In this document: in pieces, positions 12,348-23,237 of the stretch
Layout: each line of letters begins with the position of its first letter
How positions within the stretch are numbered: the stretch's first letter is position 1
Assembly: GCF_009017415.1 (NCBI RefSeq)
Contig: NC_092403.1
Coordinates: 1,674,001 to 1,738,000, forward strand
DNA from: Aspergillus flavus
Lineage: Eukaryota > Ascomycota > Eurotiomycetes > Eurotiales > Aspergillaceae
Direction: 5' to 3'
Length of the DNA stretch: 64,000 nt
The notes under the pieces: model-generated
What the model was told of the DNA's origin: nothing
Seen by the model: the letters and a program-made list of their open reading frames with translations, nothing else
Databases searched by the model: none
Translations under genes and position numbers: made by a program

Positions 12348-13769
12348 CTAGAATCCCCAACCATCAAGGTACTTCCCCAGCGTCGCCTCAACTTCTTTGC
12401 GAGCTTCCTCCAACTGCTCAGGAGTCCAGATCTCTACGACAGCCGCGTCAAACAAATGCCGCGGCGCAAGGTCCTCGATAAACCAATGAACCCGAGAGAA
12501 ATCGTCTGCCCCGTCAATTGTTGGCGACCGCAGCGCTCCAACGTTGACCAGTTCATCGTTCCATACCTTTGCAAGATCCCACTGGATATCGCGGTCACTG
12601 CCAAACTCTGCCGGACCTTGGCGCATCGGCTTAGAAGTTGGCAGATTTTCTGCATCGGGAAATCCGTGCAGAATGGCTTCACGGAGATCTCCTGTCTCCT
12701 CGGAGTATGGCACGGTAAGAGCACCAGAAATGCTATGGGAGGAGTGGAGATATTCAGTAACAAGAATGGAGATATGGGAAACGAGCAAGTCGGTAATATG
12801 AAGGGTGTCTGGGTCGTAGAGGGTTTTAAGAAGTTCTTTATGTTTCCAGATTAGTGATCTCGCTTGGGGACAGGATTACTTTCGCAAGGCAAAAAGTGAA
12901 AAGAAATGAATTGGTGCTTCCTCACCGAGGCTCGCTTGAACGAAAGTTGGACGACCCGTGGGAAGTTTTGAGAGAACTCCATCGAGTCCCTCGGCCACAC
13001 ATCGGTCCAAGCGATCGCGCAGACCACTGGTCCGCCAGCCATTGATCAGTTCGTACCGATCGGATGCGCTCAATTGCCAGTCAAGGAGACCCCTATAGAA
13101 GTCCGCATGCGAAGAGAAAGGGCCTCCAACTACTTGAAAGCTTGGTGGACCTGCACACACGTTTCCATCGGCGTTAAAGGCCAAACCCCCCAAGCCCTTG
13201 ACAGTATCAGGGAAATCGTAGTCTTGGAAGGCTTGACGACTTCTGCAAGTTGAGCAAGAAGGACTTGTTGCTTATCGGAAGGAAGAGTGGGAAAGTCATC
13301 GCCAAGGTTCTTTCCAGGATGGTATTTTTCAAGAACCTATGCCTGTCCACTTGGCTCATTCTCGCCACTGTTCCAAGCGTAGACTTGCGGGACGATGGTG
13401 TGTAGAGCTGAGTCTGCTAGGGCTGACCGAGCCACCGTCATCGCGGCTACTTTGTTCTCGACACGCAGGTCCTCATTGAAAGTATCAAACGGCTTGAAAA
13501 ATCGAATAATCAAGTGACTGGTATGCTCGGGCATTGCCACAGTTTCTGGCTTACGAGAGCCATGGCAGACTTCCCTGGTGGGTTCTGAAAGATCGACTTG
13601 ATAGACCAAGTTGCTTCGGCTATAACTGAGGTGGTTTATGTTAGATACCTGTAGTGATCAGTCAAATCATCCAAATACCCTGAAGAAAGACAGTCACCTC
13701 CAAAGCCAGCTCGCGCCGTATTATTTCCCCAGCAAGGGCCTGATAGCTAACAGCGGAAGGAGTAGTCAT
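12348..13769 (-). pseudogene. aminoglycoside-phosphotransferase (APH)-like gene, inactivated
   Basis: Intact fungal relatives are APH/choline-kinase-fold phosphotransferases of unknown substrate. Here the start is clear: ATG at 13769, exon 13769-13698, then a GTGACT...TACAG intron. The N lobe (SNLVYQVDL...HLIIRFFKP) is interrupted by TAG at 13337-13339, where a Trp would be expected (GQA-stop-VLEKYHPGK). Further on, the frame shifts by one base near 13230-13236 (between LAEVV and AFQDYDFPDTVKG). The catalytic loop, normally H-G-D-L-type, reads FVQASL, losing both the His and the Asp, and the later metal-binding Asp site reads TDLLVSH. The C-terminal part (12788-12348) remains open to EVEATLGKYLDGWGF. 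Several independent lesions make a true pseudogene more likely than sequencing error. Confidence 0.82.
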
Positions 13770-14741
13770 GGAGATTGGTAGTCTAGAGAACAAAATTGGG
13801 GAACAGTAAGATGTGATGTGTACACCTACAGAAAGTTAGATTAGCACTTTTTGAACTTTTCTCAGAAGCAAGAAAATAAAATTCCAAAACAACAAAAAAC
13901 AAGCATGAACAGTGTTGCCTAGGACTAGGTTATGCCAGCCACAGTGGACTGGCACAAAAAAGACGATCTACCGACAAACAAAGAATCATTACTACTAGCT
14001 CTCTAGCTCCCAACTATGGTCTTTCACCCACTGCTGTATTTGGTTGGACTTCTCGGCACATGTGTTCATTGGGAAATGTTGGCCTAGGGGGTCTTCCAGG
14101 ACCTATGTCATCAAACACCAATACACTAAATCACTTGGCGAAAAGGATTAATGTGTTGTTTCCATAACATCAGCCAAGACCAGCAGTTGATCAGCCTTGC
14201 ATATAGGCACTCACATGTTCAAGGATGTCCGCCTCTGAGCCCTTGAGCGCCATCTAGTTTGGGTAGTCACCCCTATGGGCAAACCTGCACACTAGCTCGA
14301 CACAATTCAACAGTTGGAAACCCTCTACGAGTGATAAGTACTTGTTTCCAAGTTTAGTATACCCCTTTCAATGGCGATGCACCTCCAAATTCGGCGTCGA
14401 ATTGAACGTTCTGATCATCCCACAACAGGGCTAATACTTGTGAGCCGGCCTTAACACGTATAATAGATAGACACTGCTAAGATTACACACAGTATACCCG
14501 GCGATTTCCTGTTCCCTCTGTCCTCCATCTAGCACTGAAGAGTGTGACTAAGAACAACGTAAGCGATGTGACGAGTAAGAGGAAAGCACTGAAAAAGGGA
14601 ACATTTTTGAATACGCTGACACCATGGGCTGCAGGAATCCCTGCCATGCACCTGCCAGTCTTCCTCGTTTGAGTCAGTATTCCCCAGTATCCTCTCAATC
14701 CGGTTTCTGCACATTTCCGGACCTTTTAGTGTACCAGCAAG
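13770..14741. other. intergenic region
   Basis: About 1 kb between the start of the APH-like pseudogene and the 3' end of the 2EXR-domain gene. Short minus-strand frames at 14483-14714 overlap one another and show no family features. No RNA gene or repeat is apparent. Confidence 0.4.
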
Positions 14742-15676
14742 TCAGCGTTCTATCCTCTCTTTGAGTAACATTGTCTCCCATCTGTCCATTCTTTCCTGGT
14801 ACATCTCTTTGATAATTTGTCGATGCAGGACACGGGCGGTCCTCCCTGGCAATATATTTCCAAATAGCATGTCTCTGAAGCACCTGTTCATCTTGTGAAA
14901 GAAATCTTCCAGACTATCAAACTCAGAAGAAATCCGAAAGTGTAGGCCGCCGCAGATACAATGATTATCGTTGTCACAGTTTTGCTTGAAGAGATGTACT
15001 CCTGCACCGTCCTCCATCTTCCAGCATAGCACTCCATCCAAGTCGGTTGGGTACGATACTCTCATTGATCGAACTTTCTCCAGTCGGCAGAATTGCAGAT
15101 ATATGATCTGGTGATCGTAGAATTGGTGATTATAAGAGAATATGTGACACTCTTCAACCCCTGTTCCCCCTCATGCCACCTAGATCTCATATTACACAGG
15201 AACTGCGCATGCATACTTTCGATCGATGGTGCATGTACGAGAATATTGATAAGGCTCCGGACATTCTGCCACAACCGAAACAAATCACCAAGGGACGCAG
15301 GATTGGGTGGGTGAATTCCGATGTATATAGGCACCTTGTGGAACGGAAACGTATCATAGCCACGTTGAATAGCATCTTCTTTCTCTTCGATTAGCCATGA
15401 TAGGCGTAATTCAGGGATTCGGAAAGAGAGCCATTGTCGTTTCTGTGGGTTAAGGCGAATTGAGACGCTTATACGAGAGTACAAGTGATGTGAGATTTCC
15501 GCATATAGCTCCTTGCTGGTGCGAAGGATAGCGAGACGAGTTCGCCTCCGTTTAAATATTGGAGGACCTTTTAGTGGGCCGATGATATGCCTTGGAAACA
15601 GCCAGTCCCATATGCAAAGCCGCAGCTCAGGCGGTAGGATTGCAAAGTTTCCCAGTCCAGCGTCGGTAGAAGACAT
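14742..15676 (-). pseudogene. 2EXR-domain protein gene with an apparent one-base frameshift
   Basis: 2EXR proteins are a fungal family named for two conserved motifs near an F-box-like N terminus; their molecular role is unknown. The start at 15676 gives MSSTDAGLGNF followed by the hallmark ILPPELRLCIWDWLFPRHI and, later, LAILRTSKELYAEISHHLYSRI. The first frame stays open to a stop at 15062. The second frame (stop at 14742) is already open from about 15170 and reads GVEECHIFSYNHQFYDHQII and onward, which looks more protein-like than the first frame's overlapping tail. The switch needs one extra G in the G-runs at 15158-15161 or 15166-15170 (C on the plus strand). A sequencing or assembly slip is as likely as a real mutation, in which case the gene is intact and codes for about 310 aa. 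Confidence 0.65.
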
Positions 15677-16080
15677 GATGGATAACTGCTGAATTAATGT
15701 AAAAGTCGTGCAAAAAGCATCAGTCCAGTTGAATATTAATCCAGTCAAGAGCATGACTCACTTACAACTTTGGTGACGTGCAAATGCGGGCCAAAGTGTA
15801 GCCCCTTATAGTGTCCATTACATTTTAGTTTTTAGACACCATATATAAACAAGAATGGGGCACTTCCCTGACATACTGTGATGTTATATACTTCTACGAG
15901 GTATCTCCACGTGAACTACCATCTGGTTTTACTCAATGTGAGTTATCGTTTTGGGGAATTCGTAGTCAATTTTATAACCAAAACAGAACAAAGCTTCAAG
16001 CGCATTCATATCCGAGCTTAAGTAAAAGTAATACATATTCATAATTTATAGGACGAAAGAACCTAAAGATCTTGCTACAG
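15677..16080. other. intergenic region
   Basis: It lies between the start of the 2EXR gene and the 3' end of the FAD monooxygenase, and is AT-rich. A short TATATAA-like run near 15840-15848 may belong to the 2EXR promoter. Nothing else was seen. Confidence 0.4.
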
Positions 16081-17415
16081 TCACGCCAAGCGTGCAGATT
16101 CGCCGACAACTGATCTTTTTGTCAATATCGCCGAGTGCTCATTTAATTGCTCCCAAGAATGCGCATCACGACATGCCTGTCGACTTAATCGCACCGCCCG
16201 CTTTGTACGCATTCTCATTTCTGTTTCGTACATGTCCAGTGCAGCCTTTTGGCCAGTTTGTCCAGAGTAAATTTGAGCGATGGCATCCGCCAGATGGAAT
16301 GCATCCAGGAGTCCGTGGTTTGCAGCCTCACCACGATCTAGTCATCGTCAGCATCCTTTCGTTGTCCAGACAGATATGCACAACTTACACATTGTCATAG
16401 CATGTGCAGCGTCTCCAGCCAGCGTCACACGGCCATTATTGTTATCCCAGTCCAGGCACTCCCAGTCAGCCAGTTTGATCTCTAGTACGGGGGTCCCCTC
16501 AGGTATTTTTTGAACTGCATTTCTCAAAACGGGTACAAAGCCCTCGGCCCGGCGCTTCATATTGGCCAGACGGCCCTCATCAGTATGAGCTACCTCGTCA
16601 GCGGAGGTATGTACCGGCCAGGACATGCAGATCTGCGCTCGATATCGTTCATGATCTGTCCCAACTGTTCCATTCACGTGCGGAGTCTCCAGCATAGAAA
16701 ACCAGAAGAAGGCCCCCGTCTCAGGATGACATCCTTGAAACAGAAGCGGATCCATAGAGCGAAGCGGTTTGATGTCCTCCGGGGAGAGATCCACAGCTAC
16801 TCCTGTAAATCGGATTGGTAACAGTACGTTACTATACGCATCAGGTCTTAACATTTGTCTGATCGCTGACCGACTTCCCTCGACCCCCACGACCATTCTT
16901 CCAGTCGCAGAGGATCCGTCGTCAAACTTCAAGTTTACCTTTTCTGGTAGAGTCTCTAGATCCACGCCCACCACTCTTCGATCCCAGTGTACCCGGTCTT
17001 CGATTCCGTGGAGCAAGGCCTTTCTCATCTTCTCACGGTTTACGCGCCACCGCACAGAGGGCGGGATCTTGAATTTCGGCTCTCCCGTGGCAAGATTGAT
17101 GAAAAGAAAATTCCCATTATCGTTCAGGGCAACGTCCGGATCGACCTGGACATCTTGAATCCGGGCTAGAACGTCTGCGGGGAGCATCTGCTGAAGATAT
17201 TCCAGCGCCCAATGGAGGGTGATAGCCCAGCCTTGACCACGAGCATCGGGTGTGGAGTCTCGCTCATATATTTCGAAAGGTATGCCTTTCTATTCACTGT
17301 TAATATAAGTCTACTTTAAGTCCATGTTGAGGGTAGGTGTGAGCAAAACCTTCTTTAACGCCTGGCCGAGGGTTAAGCCGACAATGCCGGCGCCAACAAT
17401 AAGAACAGGATCCAT
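16081..17415 (-). CDS. FAD-dependent aromatic-type monooxygenase, 407 aa
   Basis: A class A flavoprotein monooxygenase (PHBH/UbiH fold) that uses NAD(P)H and O2 to hydroxylate or epoxidise a small, often aromatic, substrate. Exons are 17415-17350, 17289-16389 and 16337-16081, all phase-consistent, total 1224 bp. The N-terminal FAD-binding Rossmann motif is VLIVGAGIVGLTLG (residues about 4-17), followed by an acidic strand end (FEIYERD). Near residue 103 is the NADPH/FAD-linked region with MVVGVEGSRSAIRQ in place of the usual DG motif (VEG for ADG). The second FAD block is VTLAGDAAHAMTMYRGEAANHG (GD motif). Its start faces that of the hydrolase at 17758 across a 342-bp shared promoter, so the two are probably co-regulated. 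First member of the 16-27 kb cluster. Confidence 0.9.
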
Positions 17416-17757
17416 GATGTTGCGAATCTTTGAGATGTAGTGGAGGTGTAAGGCATGGTAAACGTGTTGTCTTTATTACTATTACTAGGATTGCCCTTGA
17501 CATCACTATCATCTTTGACTAGGACCCTTGGGTCGGCTAAGTTGAAGGTTATCCGACGATCGGACCGTCGCATAGATAAGTGAACGCGATGCGGGGCTTT
17601 GGCTTCAACCTTCCAACTTCTGATTAGGACTGGACGTTGCCGTCGGAAACTGCCGATCGCCTCAGGAATCGTTCAGCCGAATCACTGTATAAATCATCGG
17701 TAGATTCACACTATCCGACCATAGGATAGCAATCGCAAATCAATCAGAGAAGCAAAA
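17416..17757. promoter_or_regulatory. bidirectional promoter of the FAD monooxygenase and the hydrolase
   Basis: This divergent region has TCCGACG at 17552-17558, CGGACCG at 17561-17567, CCGTCGCATAGATA at 17565-17578 (identical 14-mer at 23065-23078), CCGTCGGA at 17640-17647 and a TATAAAT box at 17688-17694, about 64 bp before the plus-strand ATG. CGG/CCG pairs are typical binding sites for Zn2Cys6 regulators such as the one at 24826-26640; that link is an inference. Confidence 0.6.
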
Positions 17758-18931
17758 ATGACAGCACACGAAGCCCTGAACCCTATCCACCCGTCCGTCC
17801 TGCCTCATTTGGACCCCGTCTTTATCAAACTCTACAATGAAAATGTCGCCAACACCCCCAACAAGCCCATAGACTTGGCCATTCTTCGATCAAAATATTC
17901 CGTGTTATATTCTTATGGTACCGGGCCAGCCCCCGATCCAGCTAGAATATACGATGCAACCGTGCCGGGATATAATGGCGATTTGATTCCAGTGCGAGTA
18001 TACGAGCCATCGTCTCCGGGGCCTTGGCCGGTGCATATTGATTTTCATGGCGGTGGTATGCACTCCTTCCCTCTCTTGTATCCTCGGATGTAATCTAGCA
18101 GAAGACTAATGCCGACCGCAGGCTGGGGCCTTGGCGACCTCGACACTGAAGCTCATATCTGCAAGCATCTGTCCGTCAAAGCGGACGTTTGTGTAATCGA
18201 CATTGGTTACCGGCTGGTCCCAGAACAGCCGTTTCCCATTGGCATCCAAGACTCCTTTGCTGCCCTGGAATACATTCATGCCCAGGGCGCTTCCAAGTTC
18301 AACATTGACACGACCCGCATCTCCCTTGGCGGTGTCTCAGCTGGAGGAAACATCGCCCTGATCGTGGCCCACCTTGCAAGGGATGCCAGCATCCCTCTGA
18401 AACTCGTCGCGGTGGGCACACCCGTCATTGACGATATCTCCAAGTACGCCTCTGCAAGCGAGTCTCCATACCCCTCTGTCCAACAGATGGAGCACGCGCC
18501 CACTCTCAACTGGGCCAGGTTGAAGTGGTTCGATAATCTCAAATGGGAAAGCCTTTCCAGCGATGTGGGTTTGAGGAAGGAGCAATTAGATAAAATCAGC
18601 TGGTATGCGAATGCAATGAATGCGCCTAGTTTCACCAACCTACCCAAGACGGTGATCTACACTGCTGGCTGTGATCCGCTACGAGATGAAGGAGAGGCGT
18701 ACGCAATGAAGCTAGTGGAGGGTGGCAATGAAGTTACGCTTAAAAGGTTTGAAGGCGTGCCACACCCTTTCATGCATATGGATAACGGTATGACGATTTC
18801 TACTTTTCTTCCTGCTCATTTCCTTCCGGGTGTTTTGGAGACCCATGCTGACCAGACGTGGCGCAGACTTATGGCAGGCGAAGGAGTTTATAGACAAGAC
18901 GGCTGCGCATATTCGGGTTGCGTTACATTAG
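17758..18931 (+). CDS. alpha/beta hydrolase, hormone-sensitive-lipase type, 342 aa
   Basis: The product is a soluble esterase or lactonase of the alpha/beta-hydrolase-3 (HSL) family, acting on small esters. Exons are 17758-18055, 18122-18787 and 18867-18931. The oxyanion-hole motif HGGGW (DFHGG-G-W) is split by the first intron; the nucleophile elbow is GGVSAGG (Ser); the acid is probably Asp in TAGCDPLRDEG; the catalytic His is in GVPHPFMHMDN. The second junction matters: the nearer CCAG acceptor at 18853-18856 breaks the frame, whereas GCGCAG ending at 18866 yields the family-like tail DLWQAKEFIDKTAAHIRVALH. Without that splice the protein would run into a meaningless extension. It shares its promoter with the FAD monooxygenase, which fits a pathway where a hydroxylated or ester intermediate is cleaved. 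Confidence 0.9.
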
Positions 18932-19535
18932 ACATATTGTATTATTTTCCTAAATCAAGAGCAACTGAATCTGATATAGAAAGAATACTTAAATTCGATG
19001 CACTCCTTGAGCCCAGTACTCTTAAGTTCCTAATAACTCATGGCGGCCATGATTTAGTTATGTACTTTGGGTGACGACTTTAGTGCAATATAGCTTCGGT
19101 ATATGGATAGAACCGTAGCTTTGGAAGCATATCTGAATGGTCTAAAAGGCTGGTTATTCGTCTTGCAAACAAACCCAGTACCCAAGTGTAGATTGGCTAG
19201 ACCTTGCCTTTGCAGTTGAAATAAGATGTTTACCCTTAATGTAACATTGTCCATGATAATTATGGAACGCGGCTATTTGCTATTAGTGATTAAGAGATAA
19301 CATCTACAGCAAAAGATTGTCTATATTCATGTTGAGTCTAGATTTCTTGCGCAGATAAGATTCACAAGATTAAACCAGTGCCACTTACTCCAGGCGCTTA
19401 TGAAAGCTCAGAGAGCATTTTGATTTATACCTGTACGCTAAAATGATTACTTCTTCAGTGTGTAACGGCCCTGAAGAATATCCCCATTATAAAACCCTCA
19501 CATTTCATTCCAATATTTGTATCCTAGACGCCCAT
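18932..19535. other. convergent intergenic region
   Basis: About 600 bp of AT-rich 3' flanking DNA between the plus-strand hydrolase and the minus-strand reductase. No gene, tRNA or repeat is visible. Confidence 0.45.
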
Positions 19536-20689
19536 CTAAGAGGCCTGCTCCAACGCATACAGCTGTCTCGCCAACGCTACCAAGCTCTCTTTCAACGGCT
19601 TAAACCTCACATCCAACATCAGTTGCACCTTTCCTGAATCGCACGAGTAATGCGTATCCTTTATTCGTTTCCCGGGCTCTCCCTCTGCGATCCTATCCTG
19701 GCTCTCCGGAAGCTCCTTTCGGACTATATCGGCTATCTCCTGTGTGTCGTACGATCCCTCCGTCACCAGGAAGCGCTGGTGAGACGGTAGATCCACAGTT
19801 AGTGCCTGCAGACTAGTCCGGGCAAGGTCTTCAACGTCAATCCATACTAAGATGAACTCGTCAGGGTAATCCGTTTTGTTGGAATAACTAAAACAGCGGA
19901 CTTACCGGGTGCCTTTGTAGGTGGGATTCCATTGCCCTTCAACACATCCCAAACAATCTGGTTGCTGGCATTCAATTGCGATAACGACTCGATCGGATGA
20001 ATCATCTTGCCAAAGACCATTCCTGGGCACAATGTGACCAGCTGATAGCTGACTTCGTGGTCACGAACGTAATCCCACGCTGCTTTCTCAGCTATCACTT
20101 TAGACGCTCGGTATGCAATTGGCTGTGATGGTCAGTGCTGTGCTAGATCCAAACTAGTCATAACAGACAGAGGAAGGTAGATAAATTGGACACATACAAC
20201 GAGGCTCGCATTCTTTCCCTCTTCATAGGTTAACGGACACCAATCCTTCTCCGTATACACCCTTCCGGGCTGCGGCCCCAACGAGGCATCATAAACCGCC
20301 GCAAAGCTCGACATGATCACCACCTTTTTGACTTCGGGATACTGTGAGGCAGCTTCGCATACGGTAACTGTTCCCTTGAGGGCGGGGATAAGAAGCTTCT
20401 CCTCAAATTCTTCGGGCGTGGCATCGTAGCTGAACGCGCTCGCCAGATGCAAGATGCCCTTGCAACCGGCCACAGCGGGCGCAAACTGGGTTACATCAGT
20501 CGGGTCGCTGATAACGACCAGTTCGAGGTTCGTTATGTCCACGCCTGCGGCAGTCAGGGCTGCTTGCGTCGCGGTCGCCTTTTGTTCGGAGCGGACTGTG
20601 CCGCGGACGTGGTGGTTTGTGGAAAGAAGGAGAGAGATGCAGTGCGCGGCAATGAAGCCATTGGCGCCTGTTACTAGAATTTTAGACAT
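19536..20689 (-). CDS. NAD(P)-dependent epimerase/dehydratase-family reductase (DFR-like extended SDR), 339 aa
   Basis: An extended short-chain dehydrogenase similar to dihydroflavonol-4-reductase and Gre2-type ketone/aldehyde reductases, using NADPH to reduce a carbonyl in the cytosol. Exons are 20689-20198, 20122-19906 and 19846-19536 (1020 bp). The N-terminal cofactor motif is ILVTGANGFIAAHC (TGxxGxxG variant), followed by RGTVRSEQKA, where Arg suggests NADPH. The catalytic Ser lies in VVIMSSFAAVYD, and the Tyr and Lys in AYRASKVIAEKAAW (YxxxK), just after the first intron. LVTLCPGMVFGKM is the usual strand after the active site, and WIDVEDLARTSLQAL the conserved substrate-domain element. 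It is the third enzyme in the cluster; its promoter carries the same CGTCGGA/TCCGACG words as the neighbouring promoters. Confidence 0.92.
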
Positions 20690-21118
20690 GCTTAATTCTG
20701 TGGGATTTTCGAAGAGTAAAAAAGTTCACTGATGCTGTCTGAGAGAGCTGTCGGGCAATTCCTGGTTTTAATACTCAGCCAAAGTTGGGGGAATTTCAGT
20801 GGTTATCCAACGTCCGTCGGATAAGTGGGTTTAGAGCGGCGGAGACCTAAATAGATCGTCTCATGCATGAATGAATCCGACGCAAGCAATTTCGGAAGGC
20901 GGCTTTCCCACTTATCTGAAATTATTGTTCCACCGATTGAACTATTCTTATCAATCAATCATTTACCTCGGAGGTCTGTGTGGAGTGGAGTCTCCAGTCT
21001 ACAAAAGGGTGGATACGTAGGCAGCTTACTTATATCATTCGTCAATGGTGGACCATTCTCAATAATAGTGATAGTAACAAACATTATGGATATCCATCCC
21101 TAGTACATTAACCAGCCG
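20690..21118. promoter_or_regulatory. promoter region of the reductase, with repeated TCCGACG-type sites
   Basis: It contains GGTTATCC at 20801-20808 (also at 17548-17555), CCGTCGG at 20814-20820 giving CGTCGGA at 20815-20821, followed by ATAAG, and TCCGACG at 20876-20882. The far side is the 3' flank of the MFS gene. Confidence 0.5.
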
Positions 21119-22920
21119 CTAATACACATATCGAAAGTTCACGTCGTCCTGCACGTCTTCCTCTGCCATCCTTCCGTTAGCCAATTTCCCCTCCATGCGA
21201 CTTCTCGCCGGGGTTCCCAGACGATCGGCTCTCGCATTCCGTCGTCCATAAACAATGCGGAGGGCACTGGATACCACAATTGCACCGGCGTTGACCGCCA
21301 CAATCGTGATTTTGGCCGGTATATACCTGATATAGTTAGATTTAGAGGCACATAGAGCTACTAGTAGTGGTGCTTACGCAGGGGCATCCTTCGCTTGGAA
21401 GGTTTGGGGACCAATAACATTAGCAATGCTGAATGCGGCGGAGACAAGAGAACTGCCGGTGACCTGTAACTCTCAGCTACCGTCCAGCATGATAGGAAGG
21501 GTAGGAAAATATACCTTCATAGTGTACCCTTTGAAGTTTGCTCCGGTCCAAGCGAAAATCAGTGCCAATGGAGCCACAGTCTACTTCAGTTAGTCCCTTC
21601 TCTATCACCCAGTCGGCAAGAAGATATAATATACCGTATTGACCATGTAAATGCCCACCAAGCATCCTGCCTGGTTACTCCTGGGTAGGAACGACATTAA
21701 GCACGAACCCAGCAACGTCGGAATTAACAATACATCAATAGCCAGCCATCGCGAGAACCCACGAGCGATAGCCCATGTAGAAAGAGTCGTCGCCGCAATA
21801 CTAACTACCCCCGAGGGCATATTGAGCAACGCACTTTGCTTCGACGTATATCCGAAGTCTTTGATCAGGATGGACGAGAAGGTGGTAATAACACCGCTGG
21901 GAATGGTAATCAAAATAGTCAGGAGGACGAGAAGCCAGCTTTGCAGGTCACCAAATGCTTCCATTACCGAGCCCCAGCGAAAGACTTTCTGGCCGACTCC
22001 AGCTTGGTCATCTCGAAGACGTTGTGCAATTCGGTCGCGCTCCGTTTGACTGAGGAACTTGGCTTTCTCAACATTTTCCGGTAGGACAAACAAGACCAAT
22101 ATAGAAGCGACTACGTTAACCACGCCTATCACGACGAACATGATACGCCACCCATGGAAGGACATATTCGGGGGTGCGTGCTGAGCAGCGAACGAAATCA
22201 ACCCTCCAACGATCTGGCCCATGCCTAAGCCGCAGTACCAGAAGCCATATCTCGGTGTGGACTCGGCGCGAGTGTACCACATGCTCGTGTACATGGTAAG
22301 GGCCGGTGCTGACCTAGTAGTTAGTGGGATGGTTCGAAGTGAAAGCACATTGACATACCAATAACAGCCTCCAGCATTCCGAGCAAAACACGCAACGCTA
22401 TCATGCCAGCAAAATTCTGTGCGGCTGCTGAACAACACAGAATCACACCCCAGAGAAATACATTGACCCCAAGCACCTTTGTGATAGGAAATCTCTGGAG
22501 GAGAATGCCTGTTAATATTAGCATGTATCATAGAATTGAACATTTTAGCTATGCTACACATACCCTGGGGGATTTCGGCAACAGCATACGCCAGGAAGAA
22601 CGCCGTTGCCAACCATGAAAAGTCGTTTCCACTCATATGTAGATCATCCTGAAGGCCCATGACATTCGCATACTATCGTCAAGTCAGCGTATGTCACAAC
22701 TGAACGCCAAGAGGTAGCGACCCCCTACATTGAGGGAAATTTTGTCCACAAATTGCAGGAAGTACGTTAGAAACATGACAGGCAGGATTCGCCAATCGAC
22801 TCTCCGAAGCAGGGCCCGGTCATCGTGCAGATCTCCGACGTCGTAGTCATCACCGGACAATTTGCCGTTCATCCCGATGTCTTTTTCGTTGGTAGGTGTC
22901 ATTTTCACTGTATTTGCCAT
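21119..22920 (-). CDS. MFS permease, anion:cation symporter type, about 500 aa, seven exons
   Basis: A plasma-membrane permease of the same ACS branch as the one at 5155. The N terminus ends in VDWRILPVMFLTYFLQFVDKISLNYANVMGLQDDL, the family start block with Asp after the first helix. Six introns were placed: after KISLN (donor at 22728), after AEIPQG, after EAVI (acceptor GTCAG before APALTMY), after YMVNT, after GYTMK and after QAKDAP; each gives a continuous frame. The loop FLSQTERDRIAQRLRDDQAG and C-terminal VYGRRNARADR are typical. Length is normal. Because it sits within the cluster and belongs to a branch that transports organic acids and related small anions, it likely imports the cluster substrate; export of a product is the alternative. 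Confidence 0.88.
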
Positions 22921-23237
22921 TGAACAGTTTTGATTGAGGGTGGCATGATCTTAAAGGGATTATAGCAGGAGTCAATTAAGTGTAGCTACATTGATACTAG
23001 TGCTTTGACTGTCTATACTTTCCCAGGATGATAACGATAGCCGTAAGTGGGGACTGTTATGCATCCGTCGCATAGATAGGCCGGGGTGGCTGTTGCCCTG
23101 ATAACGTCGGATGAAGCTTGCCGCTGCTATGGATATGGATGACGGTAGACGTCCCTTCACTAGCCGTGCAAAGATATAAGACCCATCGAGAGTAGGACTT
23201 ATGATCATCATTCGGATCAAGAAGAACAAGCACGACA
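22921..23237. promoter_or_regulatory. bidirectional promoter of the MFS permease and the second FAD monooxygenase
   Basis: The divergent region holds CCGTCGCATAGATA at 23065-23078, identical to 17565-17578, and CGTCGGA at 23105-23111. It drives two genes of the same cluster in opposite directions. Confidence 0.6.

Noticed and set aside
16092..17169. Plus-strand frames opposite the FAD monooxygenase
   Set aside because: They are antisense shadows of a strong gene with well-placed FAD motifs.
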